Under the pieces are notes generated by a model, which was given only the letters and a program-made list of their open reading frames with translations, did no database searches and was not told the DNA's origin. A DNA stretch of 64,000 nt from Lentibacillus kapialis (GTDB lineage Bacteria; Bacillota; Bacilli; Bacillales; Amphibacillaceae), in NCBI RefSeq assembly GCF_014646635.1, contig NZ_BMNQ01000006.1:36061-100060 (forward strand), given 5' to 3'. The translations under genes and the position numbers were made by a program. Numbering within the stretch: position 1 is the first letter of the stretch; the number at the start of each line of letters is the position of its first letter. Below are positions 1 through 9,038 of this stretch, one piece after another.

Positions 1-675
1 ATCCACCTGGTCTTCTTCTTTCGGAATATTTACAGGTGCAATAATCGAAGCAAGTATTAACGCACTGAACATATTAAGCGGCAATGCTGCGAGCACATAC
101 TCAGGGGGAAGGATTTGCAGATAGGCTCCGACTATTGACGCCGATACAGATCCCATCGCCGATGCACTCACGATATACAGTCGATTGTTATCTAAATGAT
201 GGAATTGAGTCTTAATCGCCAGCAATGCCTCGGATTGGCCGAAGAAAATACTGTTAACCGCATTAAACGACTCTACTCGTGGCAAGCCGGTAACCTTAGA
301 TAATAATCCACCCAAGTATTTAATAATCGGCGGCAGAATTCGCAGGTATGTCAGAACAGAGAGTAGTGTGGCAAAAAAGATAATCAGAAGAAGAACATTA
401 AAGAAAAAGACACTCCCACCTTCTGCAATCTGAATACCGCCGACAACAAAATTGATTCCTTCCTTGCCAAATTCAATTAATTTATTAAACCCGGCCGAAA
501 TTCCTTTGATAACGGCACTGCCTATTTGTGTATTAAACATGAACCAGGTAATGACAAGCTGGGCAAGCAGCATGACTATAATCCCTCGGTAGTTTATATT
601 TTTCTTATCATTGGACATCAAATAAGCAAGCCCCAAAACAACAGCAATTGCTATAATACCGAACAGTATATCCAC
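1..675 (-). CDS. NupC-type (CNT family) nucleoside:cation symporter, 3' end outside window
   Basis: The N-terminal 225 codons of a concentrative nucleoside transporter; the rest lies beyond base 1. The protein is very hydrophobic, with a first membrane segment from about residue 2 and several more after it. The GQSEA motif, a hallmark of CNT/NupC symporters, follows a gate-like segment at about residues 125-145. I chose the GTG at 673-675 because a GGGAGGTT ribosome site lies just upstream. The family imports nucleosides with Na+ or H+; which nucleoside cannot be read from sequence. No neighbouring catabolic gene is visible, so its operon context is unknown. Confidence 0.88.
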   Translation of the reverse strand, partial: MDILFGIIAIAVVLGLAYLMSNDKKNINYRGIIVMLLAQLVITWFMFNTQIGSAVIKGISAGFNKLIEFGKEGINFVVGGIQIAEGGSVFFFNVLLLIIFFATLLSVLTYLRILPPIIKYLGGLLSKVTGLPRVESFNAVNSIFFGQSEALLAIKTQFHHLDNNRLYIVSASAMGSVSASIVGAYLQILPPEYVLAALPLNMFSALILASIIAPVNIPKEEDQVD

Positions 676-885
676 TGTTGAACCTCCCTGTGATTATTTA
701 AAACGAACATGTGCAAATATTGAAACTGCTTATAACAGCGCTTTTTTCAACCTTGATTTTATCAGGTTGTCAGACGTCTGGCAATATAAAATTTAAACAT
801 ACAGCTATATTAGTTATTCCCGGAAAAGCCGGACTTTAACATGGCTGTGTCCCACCCTTTCTTGGGGCCGTATGAACATTTTCCC

Positions 886-924
886 TGATAAGGTCATCCA
901 TAATTTATACTTTTTGACGTTGTA
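886..924 (-). repeat. Element B copy 1 (decayed, leader half only)
   Basis: Minus-strand remnant of the dispersed B element: the conserved leader with TTATGGATGACCTTAT is recognisable and TAACGTCA is degenerate. It lies about 75 bp past the odhB terminator, in the same orientation. The hairpin half is not recognisable. The rest of the 676-1047 gap holds only the odhB terminator. Confidence 0.6.
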
Positions 925-995
925 AGAAAGCAGTGACAAGCTGGACTACCTCCCAAAATCACACCAATTAAGCAATTCTCAATAACTATCCATAT

Positions 996-1036
996 TAAAA
1001 ACCCCCGCCATGACTGCCCATCAAAGCGAGGGTTTT
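996..1036 (-). terminator. Intrinsic terminator of odhAB
   Basis: On the minus strand an AAAACCCTCGC / GCGGGGGTTTT stem is followed by a T-run, 12 bp after the odhB stop codon. The loop is about 18 nt. Confidence 0.85.
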
Positions 1037-1047
1037 ACTTATCTCAA

Positions 1048-2328
1048 TTAGCCTTCCAGCAGTAAATCATAAGGATCTTCCAGTAATTCTTTTATACGTA
1101 CAAGAAATTGTACTGCTTCCTTCCCATCAACAATCCGATGATCATATGATACCGCAAGATACATCATCGGGCGGACTTCAATTGAATCGTCCGGCATAAC
1201 CACAGGGCGTTTTTGGATATTATGCATACCAAGTATACCAACCTGTGGTGAATTTAAAATAGGCGTTGACAGCATCGAACCAAAGGTTCCGCCATTTGTA
1301 ATGGTAAAGGTTCCGCCTTGTAGTTCGTCCAGAGACAATTCCTTATTAATTGCTTTTTCACCTAAATTACCAATCTCTTTTTCAACACCGGCAAAGTCCA
1401 TTTTATCTGCATCACGTACAACCGGTACAACAAGTCCATCCTCCGTGGAAACAGCAATACCGATATCATAGAACTTTTTCTTAACAATTTCTTTACCCTG
1501 AATTTCCGCATTCAGCAGCGGAAATTCTTTTAGCGCACCGATAACCGCTTTAGTAAAGAAGGACATGAAGCCTAGTTTTACACCATGCTTTTCTTTGAAG
1601 ACCTCTTTCCGCTCATTACGCAGCTTCATGATAGCTGACATATCAACTTCATTAAATGTTGTCAGCATAGCCGCTTCCTGCTGCACCTCAACAAGACGGT
1701 TGGCAATGGTCTGACGGCGGCGGGACATCTTAACCCTTTCAACTGGCTTATCAAACTCCGCCTTCTCTGATGTTTTTGGCTCCTCTTTCTTAGCTGGCTT
1801 GGAGCCCTTTTGATCGTTTCCACCTTTTGCCGCAGAATCAACATCTTCCGGGCGGATACGACCTAATGGATCACGAGCGTCTACATCATTTAAGTCAATA
1901 CCAAGTTCACGGGCACGTTTTCTCGCAGCAGGTGACGCAATGACATCCTGGCTGCTATCGGAGGAATCATCCTGTTTGTCCTCTTTTTCTGCTTTAACCG
2001 GCTCTGGCGATGTCTGTACGTCATCCTCAGATTTTTCGGATTCAGCAGGTGCCTGTTTTTCCCCTCCATCTGAATCACTTCCGCCGGCCTTACCATTCTC
2101 ATCCAATGTGGCGATTACATCACCGACTTCCACATCATCGCCTTCCTGGGCAACAATTTCAGTTATAACACCTGCATAATCGGTGTTGACTTCAACGTTG
2201 ACTTTATCCGTTTCCAGTTCTACAACCGCATCGCCTTTTTCAACTTTGTCACCTTTTTTAACGAGCCATTCGGATATCGTTCCTTCTGTAATCGACTCGG
2301 CAAGTTCCGGAACTTTAATTTCACTCAC
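1048..2328 (-). CDS. odhB: Dihydrolipoyllysine succinyltransferase, E2 of 2-oxoglutarate dehydrogenase
   Basis: E2 core of the TCA-cycle 2-oxoglutarate dehydrogenase complex; it moves the succinyl group from lipoate to CoA. In order: an N-terminal lipoyl domain with the lipoylated lysine in ETDKV (Lys42), an acidic/Glu-Ser-rich flexible linker, a peripheral-subunit-binding domain near residues 128-160 ([13 protein letters not shown]), and the catalytic acetyltransferase domain ending in SYDHRIVDG with the active-site His. I chose the GTG at 2326-2328 (426 aa), preceded by AAGGAGGAG; a longer in-frame reading starts inside odhA and lacks family similarity. The start overlaps the odhA stop by 8 bases (GTGAGTGA), so the two are translationally coupled and made in fixed ratio. 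Confidence 0.96.
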   Translation of the reverse strand: MSEIKVPELAESITEGTISEWLVKKGDKVEKGDAVVELETDKVNVEVNTDYAGVITEIVAQEGDDVEVGDVIATLDENGKAGGSDSDGGEKQAPAESEKSEDDVQTSPEPVKAEKEDKQDDSSDSSQDVIASPAARKRARELGIDLNDVDARDPLGRIRPEDVDSAAKGGNDQKGSKPAKKEEPKTSEKAEFDKPVERVKMSRRRQTIANRLVEVQQEAAMLTTFNEVDMSAIMKLRNERKEVFKEKHGVKLGFMSFFTKAVIGALKEFPLLNAEIQGKEIVKKKFYDIGIAVSTEDGLVVPVVRDADKMDFAGVEKEIGNLGEKAINKELSLDELQGGTFTITNGGTFGSMLSTPILNSPQVGILGMHNIQKRPVVMPDDSIEVRPMMYLAVSYDHRIVDGKEAVQFLVRIKELLEDPYDLLLEG

Positions 2329-5188
2329 TGGAATCTCCTCCTTCTGACAGGTTAATTGCTTGTTCAATGATTTGCCGCTGCTCTGCCTTATCGACGTTTG
2401 GTTCACCTACTGCAGGTGATGCACGGTGCGGCCGGCCGATATATCTTAGTGTCTGATCCCCGGTTAGTAATTCTCTCAAATAATCATCAACAAAATCCCA
2501 GCTGCCCATGTTCTGGGGTTCTTCTTGCACCCAAACGATTTCCTTCAAATTTGGCAGTTCTTTTAATTCCTTCTCCAGCTGTTTTTTAGGAAAAGGATAG
2601 ATTTGTTCGAGTCTGAGTGCACGCAGCCATTCAAATGTTTCGCCCGAATTTTCAATGGCATCTTCAATATCTACCATGACTTTGCCGCTGCCAATCAGGA
2701 GTCTGCTTGCGTTTTTCTTGCTTACTTTCAGGTTCGGCTGTTGCTTTAATGGCTCGAATCTGCCTTCTGAAAATTCCTCAGGACTTGAGGCAACCCGTTG
2801 ATTGCGCAACAGACTTTTAGGCGACATCAAAATTAACGGACGTGCTTCTTCCTTACCGCGCATTGCTGCCTGCCGGCGAATAAGATGAAAATATTGTGCC
2901 GATGACGTGACATTGGCAACAATCCAGTTATTTTCAGCTGCCAGCTGCAGAAAACGTTCCAGCCGTGCACTGGAATGTTCAGGTCCTTGCCCTTCATATC
3001 CATGCGGCAGCAACATAACCATATTGGACTTATCGCCCCATTTTGCCCGCGCCGCTGAAATAAACTGGTCAAAAATGACTTGAGCAGCATTGGAGAAATC
3101 ACCAAACTGTGCTTCCCAAATAACCAGTGTGTTCGGTGCCTGAACACTGTAACCATATTCAAACCCTAAAACACCGACTTCTGATAATGGACTGTTGCGA
3201 ATGTCAAATGATACATCCACACCTTCAAGTCCATGCATTGGGCAGTAAGTTTCACCAGTTTCAGCATCATGCAAAACCAAATGCCTGTGGGCGAATGTTC
3301 CGCGTTCGGTATCTTGCCCGGTTAATCGGATTGGAATGCCATCGTTCAAAATTGACGCATAGGTCAATGCTTCGCCTGCACCCCAATCTGCTTTATTTCC
3401 TTCTTCCAAAACATGATCTCGCCGGCTTAGGATCCGCTTTAATTTACGGAAAACAGTGAACCCTTCCGGACGGGATTGCAGGTTTTTGTTCAATTTTTTC
3501 AAGGTTTCCAGCGGAACAGTCGTATCAAAACGGTCAAGACCATTTGTTAAAGCATGCGGCATACTTTTAATTTCCGCTTCAGCTGTGTCATCTTCCTTCA
3601 TATTTTCATAAATTTCTCGCAAATTCGTCTCGATTCGGCTTTTCATGTTTTTTAACACATCTTCTTCAGCAAGCCCCTCGTTTTGCAATCTTTCAGCAAA
3701 AACAGCTGCTGATGTAGGATGATTGTCAATATCATGATACAAAGACGGCTGGGTGGATCGTGGTTCATCCATTTCATTATGACCATAACGGCGATAACCG
3801 ACTAAATCAATTAGGAAATCTTTATGGAATTTTTGACGATACTCATACGCCATTTTCATAGCTGCAACACACGCAACCGGATCATCAGCATTCACATGAA
3901 CAATCGGGATTTCAAATCCTTTGGCCAAATCACTTGCATAGTGTGTTGATCGGCCATCCTTCTGGTTTGTTGTATAGCCAAGAAGATTATTTGCAATAAT
4001 ATGGAGGGTTCCACCTGTCTGATAGCCCGCCAATCCCTTAAAATTAAGCGTTTCTGCTACGACACCTTCACCAATGAACGATGCATCACCATGAATCAAT
4101 AAAGGCAATGCTTTATTGAAATTCTGCTCTGGATAACCTTTTTGGAAACGGCTGTCCTGACCGGCACGTGCGAAACCCTCAGCAACCGGATTTACAAACT
4201 CCAGATGTGATGGGTTATTGGCAAGCGTAATGCGTGTCGAGGTACCATCGTCTTCTTGAACATCCTTTGTTGCGCCAAAATGATATTTAACATCACCTGT
4301 CCATCCGGAATTAATACCGGATGAACCTTCGGAAGGTATCAATTCTTTATCAGGCGAATGGTGAAACTCGGAAAAGATTTTGTCAAACGGCTTCCCAAGA
4401 ACATGTGCCAATACACTCAGCCGACCACGGTGCGCCATTCCCATCATAATGTGTTCAATCTTGTCTTCGATTGAATTATTAACCACACGATCAAGCATCG
4501 GGATCATCGACTCAAGACCTTCAATGGAAAATCGTTTTTGTCCGACAAATGTCTTTTGCAGGAATTCTTCAAATCCTTCCACTTGAGCCAGCCGCTCTAG
4601 CAGATGTTTTTTGGTTTCCACTGTTCCGGTTGTATGGTATTTACCCGACTCGATATAATTAAGCAACCAAGCACGCTCATCATCACTATTTACATGATCA
4701 TATTCAAATGTAATCGACCCGGAATACAATTTCTTCAGTTCCCTGATCACTTCGAATCCGTCATTCACACTGTCAGGAGCATTTTCCCACAATAAGGTGG
4801 CCGGTATATTCCGCAAATCTTCCTCAGATAATCCATATGTGTCCGGATCGGCCATATCTGTACTGCGCTTATCGCGCCCAACTGGGTAAATATCCGCCTC
4901 GAGGTGTCCAAAACGACGAATAGCCTCAACAAGTCTCATTGCTGAGGTCAGTTTTTTAATATCGGTAGTGGACGATACCGGATCAGATACTGTTCCCGGA
5001 CTCGAGCTTTTTGCAGATTTTGTCCACTCAGGGGCACCATGCTTATCAAAAAGTTCTATTAAAGATGGATCAACTGCGTTCCGGTCTTCTTTGTATAACT
5101 CATATTGCTCCTCAATATAACCCATGTTTGGCCCATGAAAACTATCCCAGAATCCCTCATGGGTTTCTTCATTCTGTGCCACATCCAT
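2321..5188 (-). CDS. odhA: 2-oxoglutarate dehydrogenase E1 component
   Basis: Thiamine-diphosphate-dependent decarboxylase that starts the 2-oxoglutarate to succinyl-CoA step of the TCA cycle. At 955 aa it has the usual length of Bacillus OdhA. Visible family features are the E1o-type [15 protein letters not shown] segment near residue 253, the TPP-binding [10 protein letters not shown] region, [12 protein letters not shown], and the C-terminal transketolase-like domain ([12 protein letters not shown]). The ATG is preceded by GGGGG. It is first in a two-gene operon with odhB; E3 is not in the window, as is usual in Bacillus. A sigma-A-like promoter lies about 60 bp upstream. Confidence 0.97.
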   Translation of the reverse strand: MDVAQNEETHEGFWDSFHGPNMGYIEEQYELYKEDRNAVDPSLIELFDKHGAPEWTKSAKSSSPGTVSDPVSSTTDIKKLTSAMRLVEAIRRFGHLEADIYPVGRDKRSTDMADPDTYGLSEEDLRNIPATLLWENAPDSVNDGFEVIRELKKLYSGSITFEYDHVNSDDERAWLLNYIESGKYHTTGTVETKKHLLERLAQVEGFEEFLQKTFVGQKRFSIEGLESMIPMLDRVVNNSIEDKIEHIMMGMAHRGRLSVLAHVLGKPFDKIFSEFHHSPDKELIPSEGSSGINSGWTGDVKYHFGATKDVQEDDGTSTRITLANNPSHLEFVNPVAEGFARAGQDSRFQKGYPEQNFNKALPLLIHGDASFIGEGVVAETLNFKGLAGYQTGGTLHIIANNLLGYTTNQKDGRSTHYASDLAKGFEIPIVHVNADDPVACVAAMKMAYEYRQKFHKDFLIDLVGYRRYGHNEMDEPRSTQPSLYHDIDNHPTSAAVFAERLQNEGLAEEDVLKNMKSRIETNLREIYENMKEDDTAEAEIKSMPHALTNGLDRFDTTVPLETLKKLNKNLQSRPEGFTVFRKLKRILSRRDHVLEEGNKADWGAGEALTYASILNDGIPIRLTGQDTERGTFAHRHLVLHDAETGETYCPMHGLEGVDVSFDIRNSPLSEVGVLGFEYGYSVQAPNTLVIWEAQFGDFSNAAQVIFDQFISAARAKWGDKSNMVMLLPHGYEGQGPEHSSARLERFLQLAAENNWIVANVTSSAQYFHLIRRQAAMRGKEEARPLILMSPKSLLRNQRVASSPEEFSEGRFEPLKQQPNLKVSKKNASRLLIGSGKVMVDIEDAIENSGETFEWLRALRLEQIYPFPKKQLEKELKELPNLKEIVWVQEEPQNMGSWDFVDDYLRELLTGDQTLRYIGRPHRASPAVGEPNVDKAEQRQIIEQAINLSEGGDSSE

Positions 5189-5246
5189 ACCCCCATTAGA
5201 AGTTAACTTTATCCCGTAGCTAAACGGCTTTTTACACTCTGTTGCT

Positions 5247-5276
5247 ATTATAGAACTTTAGCGTCAGTTTCATCAA
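5247..5276 (-). promoter_or_regulatory. Probable sigma-A promoter of odhAB
   Basis: On the minus strand TTGATG and TATAAT are separated by 18 bp, giving a 5' leader of about 50 nt before the odhA start. The sequence match is direct; use of the site is inferred. Confidence 0.6.
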
Positions 5277-5494
5277 CTAATATACCCTATTTTCGACAAC
5301 GAAACAACAAAGAATCCGGCATCCAAATAATGAAATGATTCGAACATACTGAACCATTGCCATACCGGTATTTATACCATAAAATGAAATGAAATGAACT
5401 GAACAACATCATTTCAATTGATTCCCTGTACCCAATTTAATTAAACAACGGAAATGAATAAAGGATGTTCGATGGCGGCAGAATGAGCTCACGG

Positions 5495-5523
5495 TTCACA
5501 TCAGAGGTATTATCCTATATAAT
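5495..5523 (+). promoter_or_regulatory. Probable sigma-A promoter for the 33-aa peptide gene
   Basis: TTCACA and TATAAT with an ideal 17-bp spacer, ending 57 bp before the start codon at 5581. Confidence 0.65.
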
Positions 5524-5580
5524 AAGGACATGTTATAATTAAATGGGTGGAGTACATATGAGATACAAGGAGGCATTATC

Positions 5581-5682
5581 ATGAAGCTAGCACTGATATT
5601 GGCTGTGACTGTAACCTTTTTGGTTTCCTGTTTTACAGCGGGCTATGACGCCAAACCCGGAGTGCCCAAGAACGACCAATAG
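5581..5682 (+). CDS. 33-aa secreted or membrane-anchored peptide, function unknown
   Basis: Small gene supported by a near-consensus promoter and a GGAGG site nine bases before the ATG. The product begins with a Lys, then a hydrophobic stretch of about 15 residues ending in LVSCFTAG, followed by a short polar tail rich in Pro, Lys and Asp. The LVSC segment resembles a lipobox, so it may be a lipopeptide, or simply a single-pass membrane peptide. It stands alone between odhA, which is divergent, and trmL, which is convergent. I recognise no family. Confidence 0.6.
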   Translation: MKLALILAVTVTFLVSCFTAGYDAKPGVPKNDQ

Positions 5683-5760
5683 AATAAATCCTTTTCAAGT
5701 GAAAAGCTTTTCCCACTAAACGTCAGCCAGGAAAAATCTGACTTGGTTTTCTGTTTCTTG

Positions 5761-5848
5761 TAACGTCAGAAAGTATAAATGATGGATGACCTTATAAGAA
5801 AAGCTTCGGCATTCGCTATAAGGCGAGGCGAATGCCGAGTTTTTCTAA
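5761..5848 (+). repeat. Element B copy 2 (intact, reference copy)
   Basis: Best full copy. It starts TAACGTCAGAAAGTATAAAT, continues through GGATGACCTTATAAG, then has the hairpin CTTCGGCATTCGC / GGCGAATGCCGAG followed by TTTTTCTAA. The second half is thus a textbook intrinsic terminator. It lies on the strand of the upstream peptide gene, directly after that gene's weak terminator-like T-rich segment. Twelve or more relatives are spread through the window. Confidence 0.85.
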
Positions 5849-5857
5849 GAAGTATAA

Positions 5858-5886
5858 TAAAGCATCGGCAGCCAACCGATGCTTTT
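5858..5886 (-). terminator. Intrinsic terminator of trmL
   Basis: Perfect 9-bp stem AAGCATCGG / CCGATGCTT, with T-rich flanks on both strands, between the B element and the trmL stop; probably bidirectional. Confidence 0.75.
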
Positions 5887-5900
5887 ATTGATTATAAACA

Positions 5901-6374
5901 TTATGCCATTCCCGGAAATCCTTGCTGTCTTAAAGCTTCATACACAATAATCGCCGCCGTATTTGCCAAATTAAGTGAACGAACGCTATCTCCCATTTGA
6001 ACTCTCAAGCACCGGTCCTCCTTCCCTTTCAAAAATGCCTCCGGAAAACCACTGCCTTCCCGCCCAAACACAAAAAACAAGTCCCGATCGGTATCGGCTA
6101 AATCGCAGTCATTGTAATAGTTAGACCCAACATTTTCAATGTAATAATAATTCCCATCCGGATAAGCCTCATATAAATCTTCAATAGCATCATATTCCCG
6201 AACATCGACATATGGCCAGTAATCCAGCCCTGCACGGCGAACCATTTTATCATCAGTGGAAAACCCAAGCGGGCGAATTAAGTGCAATGTTGCGTTCGCT
6301 GACAGACACGTTCTTGCAATATTACCTGTATTGGCAGGAATTTCCGGCTGATATAAGACGACATGCAAACTCAC
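5901..6374 (-). CDS. trmL: tRNA (cytidine/uridine-34-2'-O)-methyltransferase
   Basis: SPOUT-family methyltransferase (YibK/CspR type) that 2'-O-methylates the wobble nucleotide of tRNA-Leu isoacceptors. At 157 aa it has the full family length. Family motifs are the N-terminal LYQPEIPANTGNIARTC, the central FGREGSGFP, and RSLNLANTAAI...YEALRQ that builds the trefoil-knot SAM site. It starts with GTG at 6372-6374 behind a GAGGAG site. It is the last gene of the minus-strand queG - ogt - amidase - trmL group, which matches B. subtilis yhbA-yhbB-cspR with ogt added. Confidence 0.95.
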   Translation of the reverse strand: MSLHVVLYQPEIPANTGNIARTCLSANATLHLIRPLGFSTDDKMVRRAGLDYWPYVDVREYDAIEDLYEAYPDGNYYYIENVGSNYYNDCDLADTDRDLFFVFGREGSGFPEAFLKGKEDRCLRVQMGDSVRSLNLANTAAIIVYEALRQQGFPGMA

Positions 6375-6432
6375 TGTTCCATTCTCCTCATCTAAATTAA
6401 CTTTTGCTGTTTACAATTCCACTATTATATCA

Positions 6433-7278
6433 CTACTCGCCAATCCGGAAAAACTTATATTGAATATCCGGTGTCCATGCGGTGGAATCCTCATATGACC
6501 AATAGCGATTACGGCTGTTATCAGTATGAGCATTAACCAGCGGCATATCATTGGCATCTTTTGCCACGACGATTGTGTTATGATTCCAGTTACCGTCCCC
6601 TTCAAAATCATAACAAATAATGTCACCTGGAATCAGATCCCGGGCTAGTTCCATCTCCTTCCCCTTTAATCCCGACATTGATCCGCTTAAATACCAGCGT
6701 AATGAATGGGCGACCGCCCAACTGAAACTCCAGTTGTCATTTTGATACCACCAGCCGCTTGCCCTGTCAGGCGCTCCCCGCATTGGGGCGCCGCCGGCAT
6801 ACATACATTGCGAAACATAATTCGTGCAATCGACATTAAACCGTCGATATGCCGGGTTGTAACTGTTCCACCATCTTTCAGCATATTGAACGGCCGCACG
6901 TCGGTCATAAGAAAATCGTTCGCCTGAAAGTTCCCTGAATGACTCTGATTCGATGGAGATTTCATTCTCCATTTCAAATGGGGGTGTCACTGATTGGTGT
7001 TCCATAATTTCCCCATTTTCCCACCTGAATTGGAACGGAATCACTTGTTCTTCCCTAAAAAAATGACTATGTTGTTTAACCAGGAATGATAAGTGCAGCA
7101 AATAACGATACATCACTTGACCGGAATGCCTGAGCTCCTCATAGATATCTCCCTGGCCGCTTATCTTGACGATTTCAGCCTCACGCTCATAATATAAATC
7201 CTTCTTCCGCTGCCACCAATTATTCTCCAGTTGACCGGACCTAAAAAAATCAAACCAGCTGTCTTGTAATTTTTTCAT
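6433..7278 (-). CDS. Amidase-domain protein (YhbB-like)
   Basis: A 281-aa protein whose C-terminal half (about residues 125-280) is the Amidase_6 fold: NVDCTNYVSQCMYAGGAPM with the presumed nucleophilic Cys, GDIICYDF, and the His-containing segment NHNTIVVAK. The N-terminal 120 residues are Trp/Glu/Arg-rich and have no clear domain. There is no signal peptide, so unlike many relatives acting on peptidoglycan it appears cytoplasmic, or is released by another route. The ATG follows GGAGGGG. Its place between trmL and ogt/queG matches yhbB of B. subtilis; its substrate is unknown. Confidence 0.85.
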   Translation of the reverse strand: MKKLQDSWFDFFRSGQLENNWWQRKKDLYYEREAEIVKISGQGDIYEELRHSGQVMYRYLLHLSFLVKQHSHFFREEQVIPFQFRWENGEIMEHQSVTPPFEMENEISIESESFRELSGERFSYDRRAAVQYAERWWNSYNPAYRRFNVDCTNYVSQCMYAGGAPMRGAPDRASGWWYQNDNWSFSWAVAHSLRWYLSGSMSGLKGKEMELARDLIPGDIICYDFEGDGNWNHNTIVVAKDANDMPLVNAHTDNSRNRYWSYEDSTAWTPDIQYKFFRIGE

Positions 7279-7331
7279 TAAAAAATCCCCTCCATCATCA
7301 ATATATGGAGAGAATGTTTGTCCAAACCACC

Positions 7332-7838
7332 TTATTCAGACTCATGTATCAGAAGGAATTCTTTTTTGTCCAATCCACCTCCGTAACCTACCAATTTGCC
7401 ATTGGCCCCCAGGACACGGTGACAGGGAACTACAATTGAGAATGGATTCTTATTGACTGCTCCGCCGACTGCACGAACAGCTTTCGGGTTATGGATAGCT
7501 TGTGCAATATCTTTATAGGTCTTTGTATCACCGTATGGAATGTCATTCAACGCCTGCCAAACCTTCTGCTGAAAAGGGGTACCATAAAATGCGTAATCAA
7601 ATGTGAAGTTCTGTCGTCCCTCCTGAAAATAGTCACATAATTCTTCTGTAGCTTGAGAAACTTTTTCAGGTTTTTGAATGAATACGGCCTCTTCAAAATA
7701 GCGCTTGCTCCATCTTTGCAGTTTGGCTTCAATTTCAACAAACGATCCAAAATCAATTCTGACAATTTTTAAGCCATCGCTGACAATCGTCATTGTTCCT
7801 AAAGGAGACTCCATTTCACCATAATACAACCCCATCAT
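7332..7838 (-). CDS. ogt: Methylated-DNA--protein-cysteine methyltransferase
   Basis: Suicide repair enzyme that takes methyl groups from O6-methylguanine onto its own Cys. The active-site motif is VVPCHRV, followed by GYGGGLDKKEFLL; the N-terminal ribonuclease-H-like domain is short but present. I start at the ATG at 7836-7838 (168 aa), with AGAGG five bases upstream; a TTG one codon earlier is too close to the ribosome site. It lies 27 bp after queG on the same strand and is probably co-transcribed. Confidence 0.93.
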   Translation of the reverse strand: MMGLYYGEMESPLGTMTIVSDGLKIVRIDFGSFVEIEAKLQRWSKRYFEEAVFIQKPEKVSQATEELCDYFQEGRQNFTFDYAFYGTPFQQKVWQALNDIPYGDTKTYKDIAQAIHNPKAVRAVGGAVNKNPFSIVVPCHRVLGANGKLVGYGGGLDKKEFLLIHESE

Positions 7839-7865
7839 CAACGCCTCTTTTCAAGTGGTTTTCAT

Positions 7866-9011
7866 TCAGGTTCCGGATACTTCCGATTTAAACGCCAGTC
7901 CTTTTTCCATTTCAGCCAAAACTTGTTCGTCGCTTTCTTTTCCCATTGCTGTTTCAATCGCCGAAAATGCTTCAGGTGAACTGATCTTACCTAGCGACCA
8001 CGCTGCCGTACCCCGAATAACCGGCCGCGGGTCATGATTCATAACATCAATGATGTCTTCAACCGCCGTTTTATCCTTATAGTGACCCAGAGCGATCAAG
8101 GCATTGCGCTGTAGTGGTTTCTTCCCGCGCCACGAACCTGCAATATGTCCGAACGTATTTCTGAATTCGCGGTTTGAGACCTTGAGAAGTGGTTTCAGTT
8201 TTGGCTTGGCGACATCAGGTTCCGGTTCAAATTCCGGATGATTATGAAAGTCAATTTTTTTGTTATACGGACAGACAACCTGACATGTATCAAATCCATA
8301 AATGAAATTACCGATTTTCGAACGGAATTCATCAGGCATGAAGTCTTTCGTTTGGGTTAAAAATGCCAGGCATCGCTGAGCATTGAGCTGCCCACCCTGA
8401 ACAAGCGCACCGGTTGGGCAGGCATCAAGACATTTTGTACATGACCCGCAGCCATCCTCCAGCGGGGTGTCCGGAATAAATGGAAGATTTGTGATCATCT
8501 CCCCCAGATAAACGTACGACCCGAATTCAGGTGTAATCATCGCGGTGTTTTTGCCGCTGAAGCCGATTCCTGCCCGTTCAGCAACCGCTCGGTCGGACAG
8601 TTCCCCTGTATCAACCATTTCTTTCGTCGACGCCTCAGGTGCTCTTTCCCGGATAAAGGCCGAAAGTTTACTGAGCTTTTCCCGTAAAACATCGTGGTAA
8701 TCCACGCCCCACGAAGCCCTGCAAAAGACACCCCGCCGTTCCTCTTTCGTGCTTTTCGGTCCATCTTTGATACGGGATGGGTACGCCAAAGCGATTGATA
8801 TAATCGATTGAGCTTCCGGGAGAAGCCTGTCAGGTTCAGTGCGCTCCTCAATCGATCCTTTTTCAAAACCTGACTGGTAACCGAGTTCCTGTTGGCGCTT
8901 CAGCCGTTCTTTCAGTCCTTCAAATACATCAGCAGAAGCAAACCCGATTTTATCGATGTCGATTTCCTTGCTGTATGCAATGATTTCCTGTTTGAGCTGC
9001 TCTGCCTTCAT
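7866..9011 (-). CDS. queG: Epoxyqueuosine reductase
   Basis: Cobalamin- and iron-sulfur-dependent enzyme that reduces epoxyqueuosine to queuosine in tRNA, the last step of Q biosynthesis. It carries the two-cluster ferredoxin pattern CGSCTKCLDACPTG (near residue 185) and CQVVCPYNK (near residue 247), each closing one [4Fe-4S] cluster. After that come HEAT-like repeats (residues about 280-380) used for tRNA binding. At 381 aa it is normal length. The ATG follows GGGGG. It is homologous in position and sequence to yhbA; with trmL two genes downstream the operon is biased to anticodon modification. Confidence 0.95.
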   Translation of the reverse strand: MKAEQLKQEIIAYSKEIDIDKIGFASADVFEGLKERLKRQQELGYQSGFEKGSIEERTEPDRLLPEAQSIISIALAYPSRIKDGPKSTKEERRGVFCRASWGVDYHDVLREKLSKLSAFIRERAPEASTKEMVDTGELSDRAVAERAGIGFSGKNTAMITPEFGSYVYLGEMITNLPFIPDTPLEDGCGSCTKCLDACPTGALVQGGQLNAQRCLAFLTQTKDFMPDEFRSKIGNFIYGFDTCQVVCPYNKKIDFHNHPEFEPEPDVAKPKLKPLLKVSNREFRNTFGHIAGSWRGKKPLQRNALIALGHYKDKTAVEDIIDVMNHDPRPVIRGTAAWSLGKISSPEAFSAIETAMGKESDEQVLAEMEKGLAFKSEVSGT

Positions 9012-9038
9012 TCGGGCTGCCCCCTTTTTCCTTTCGTC

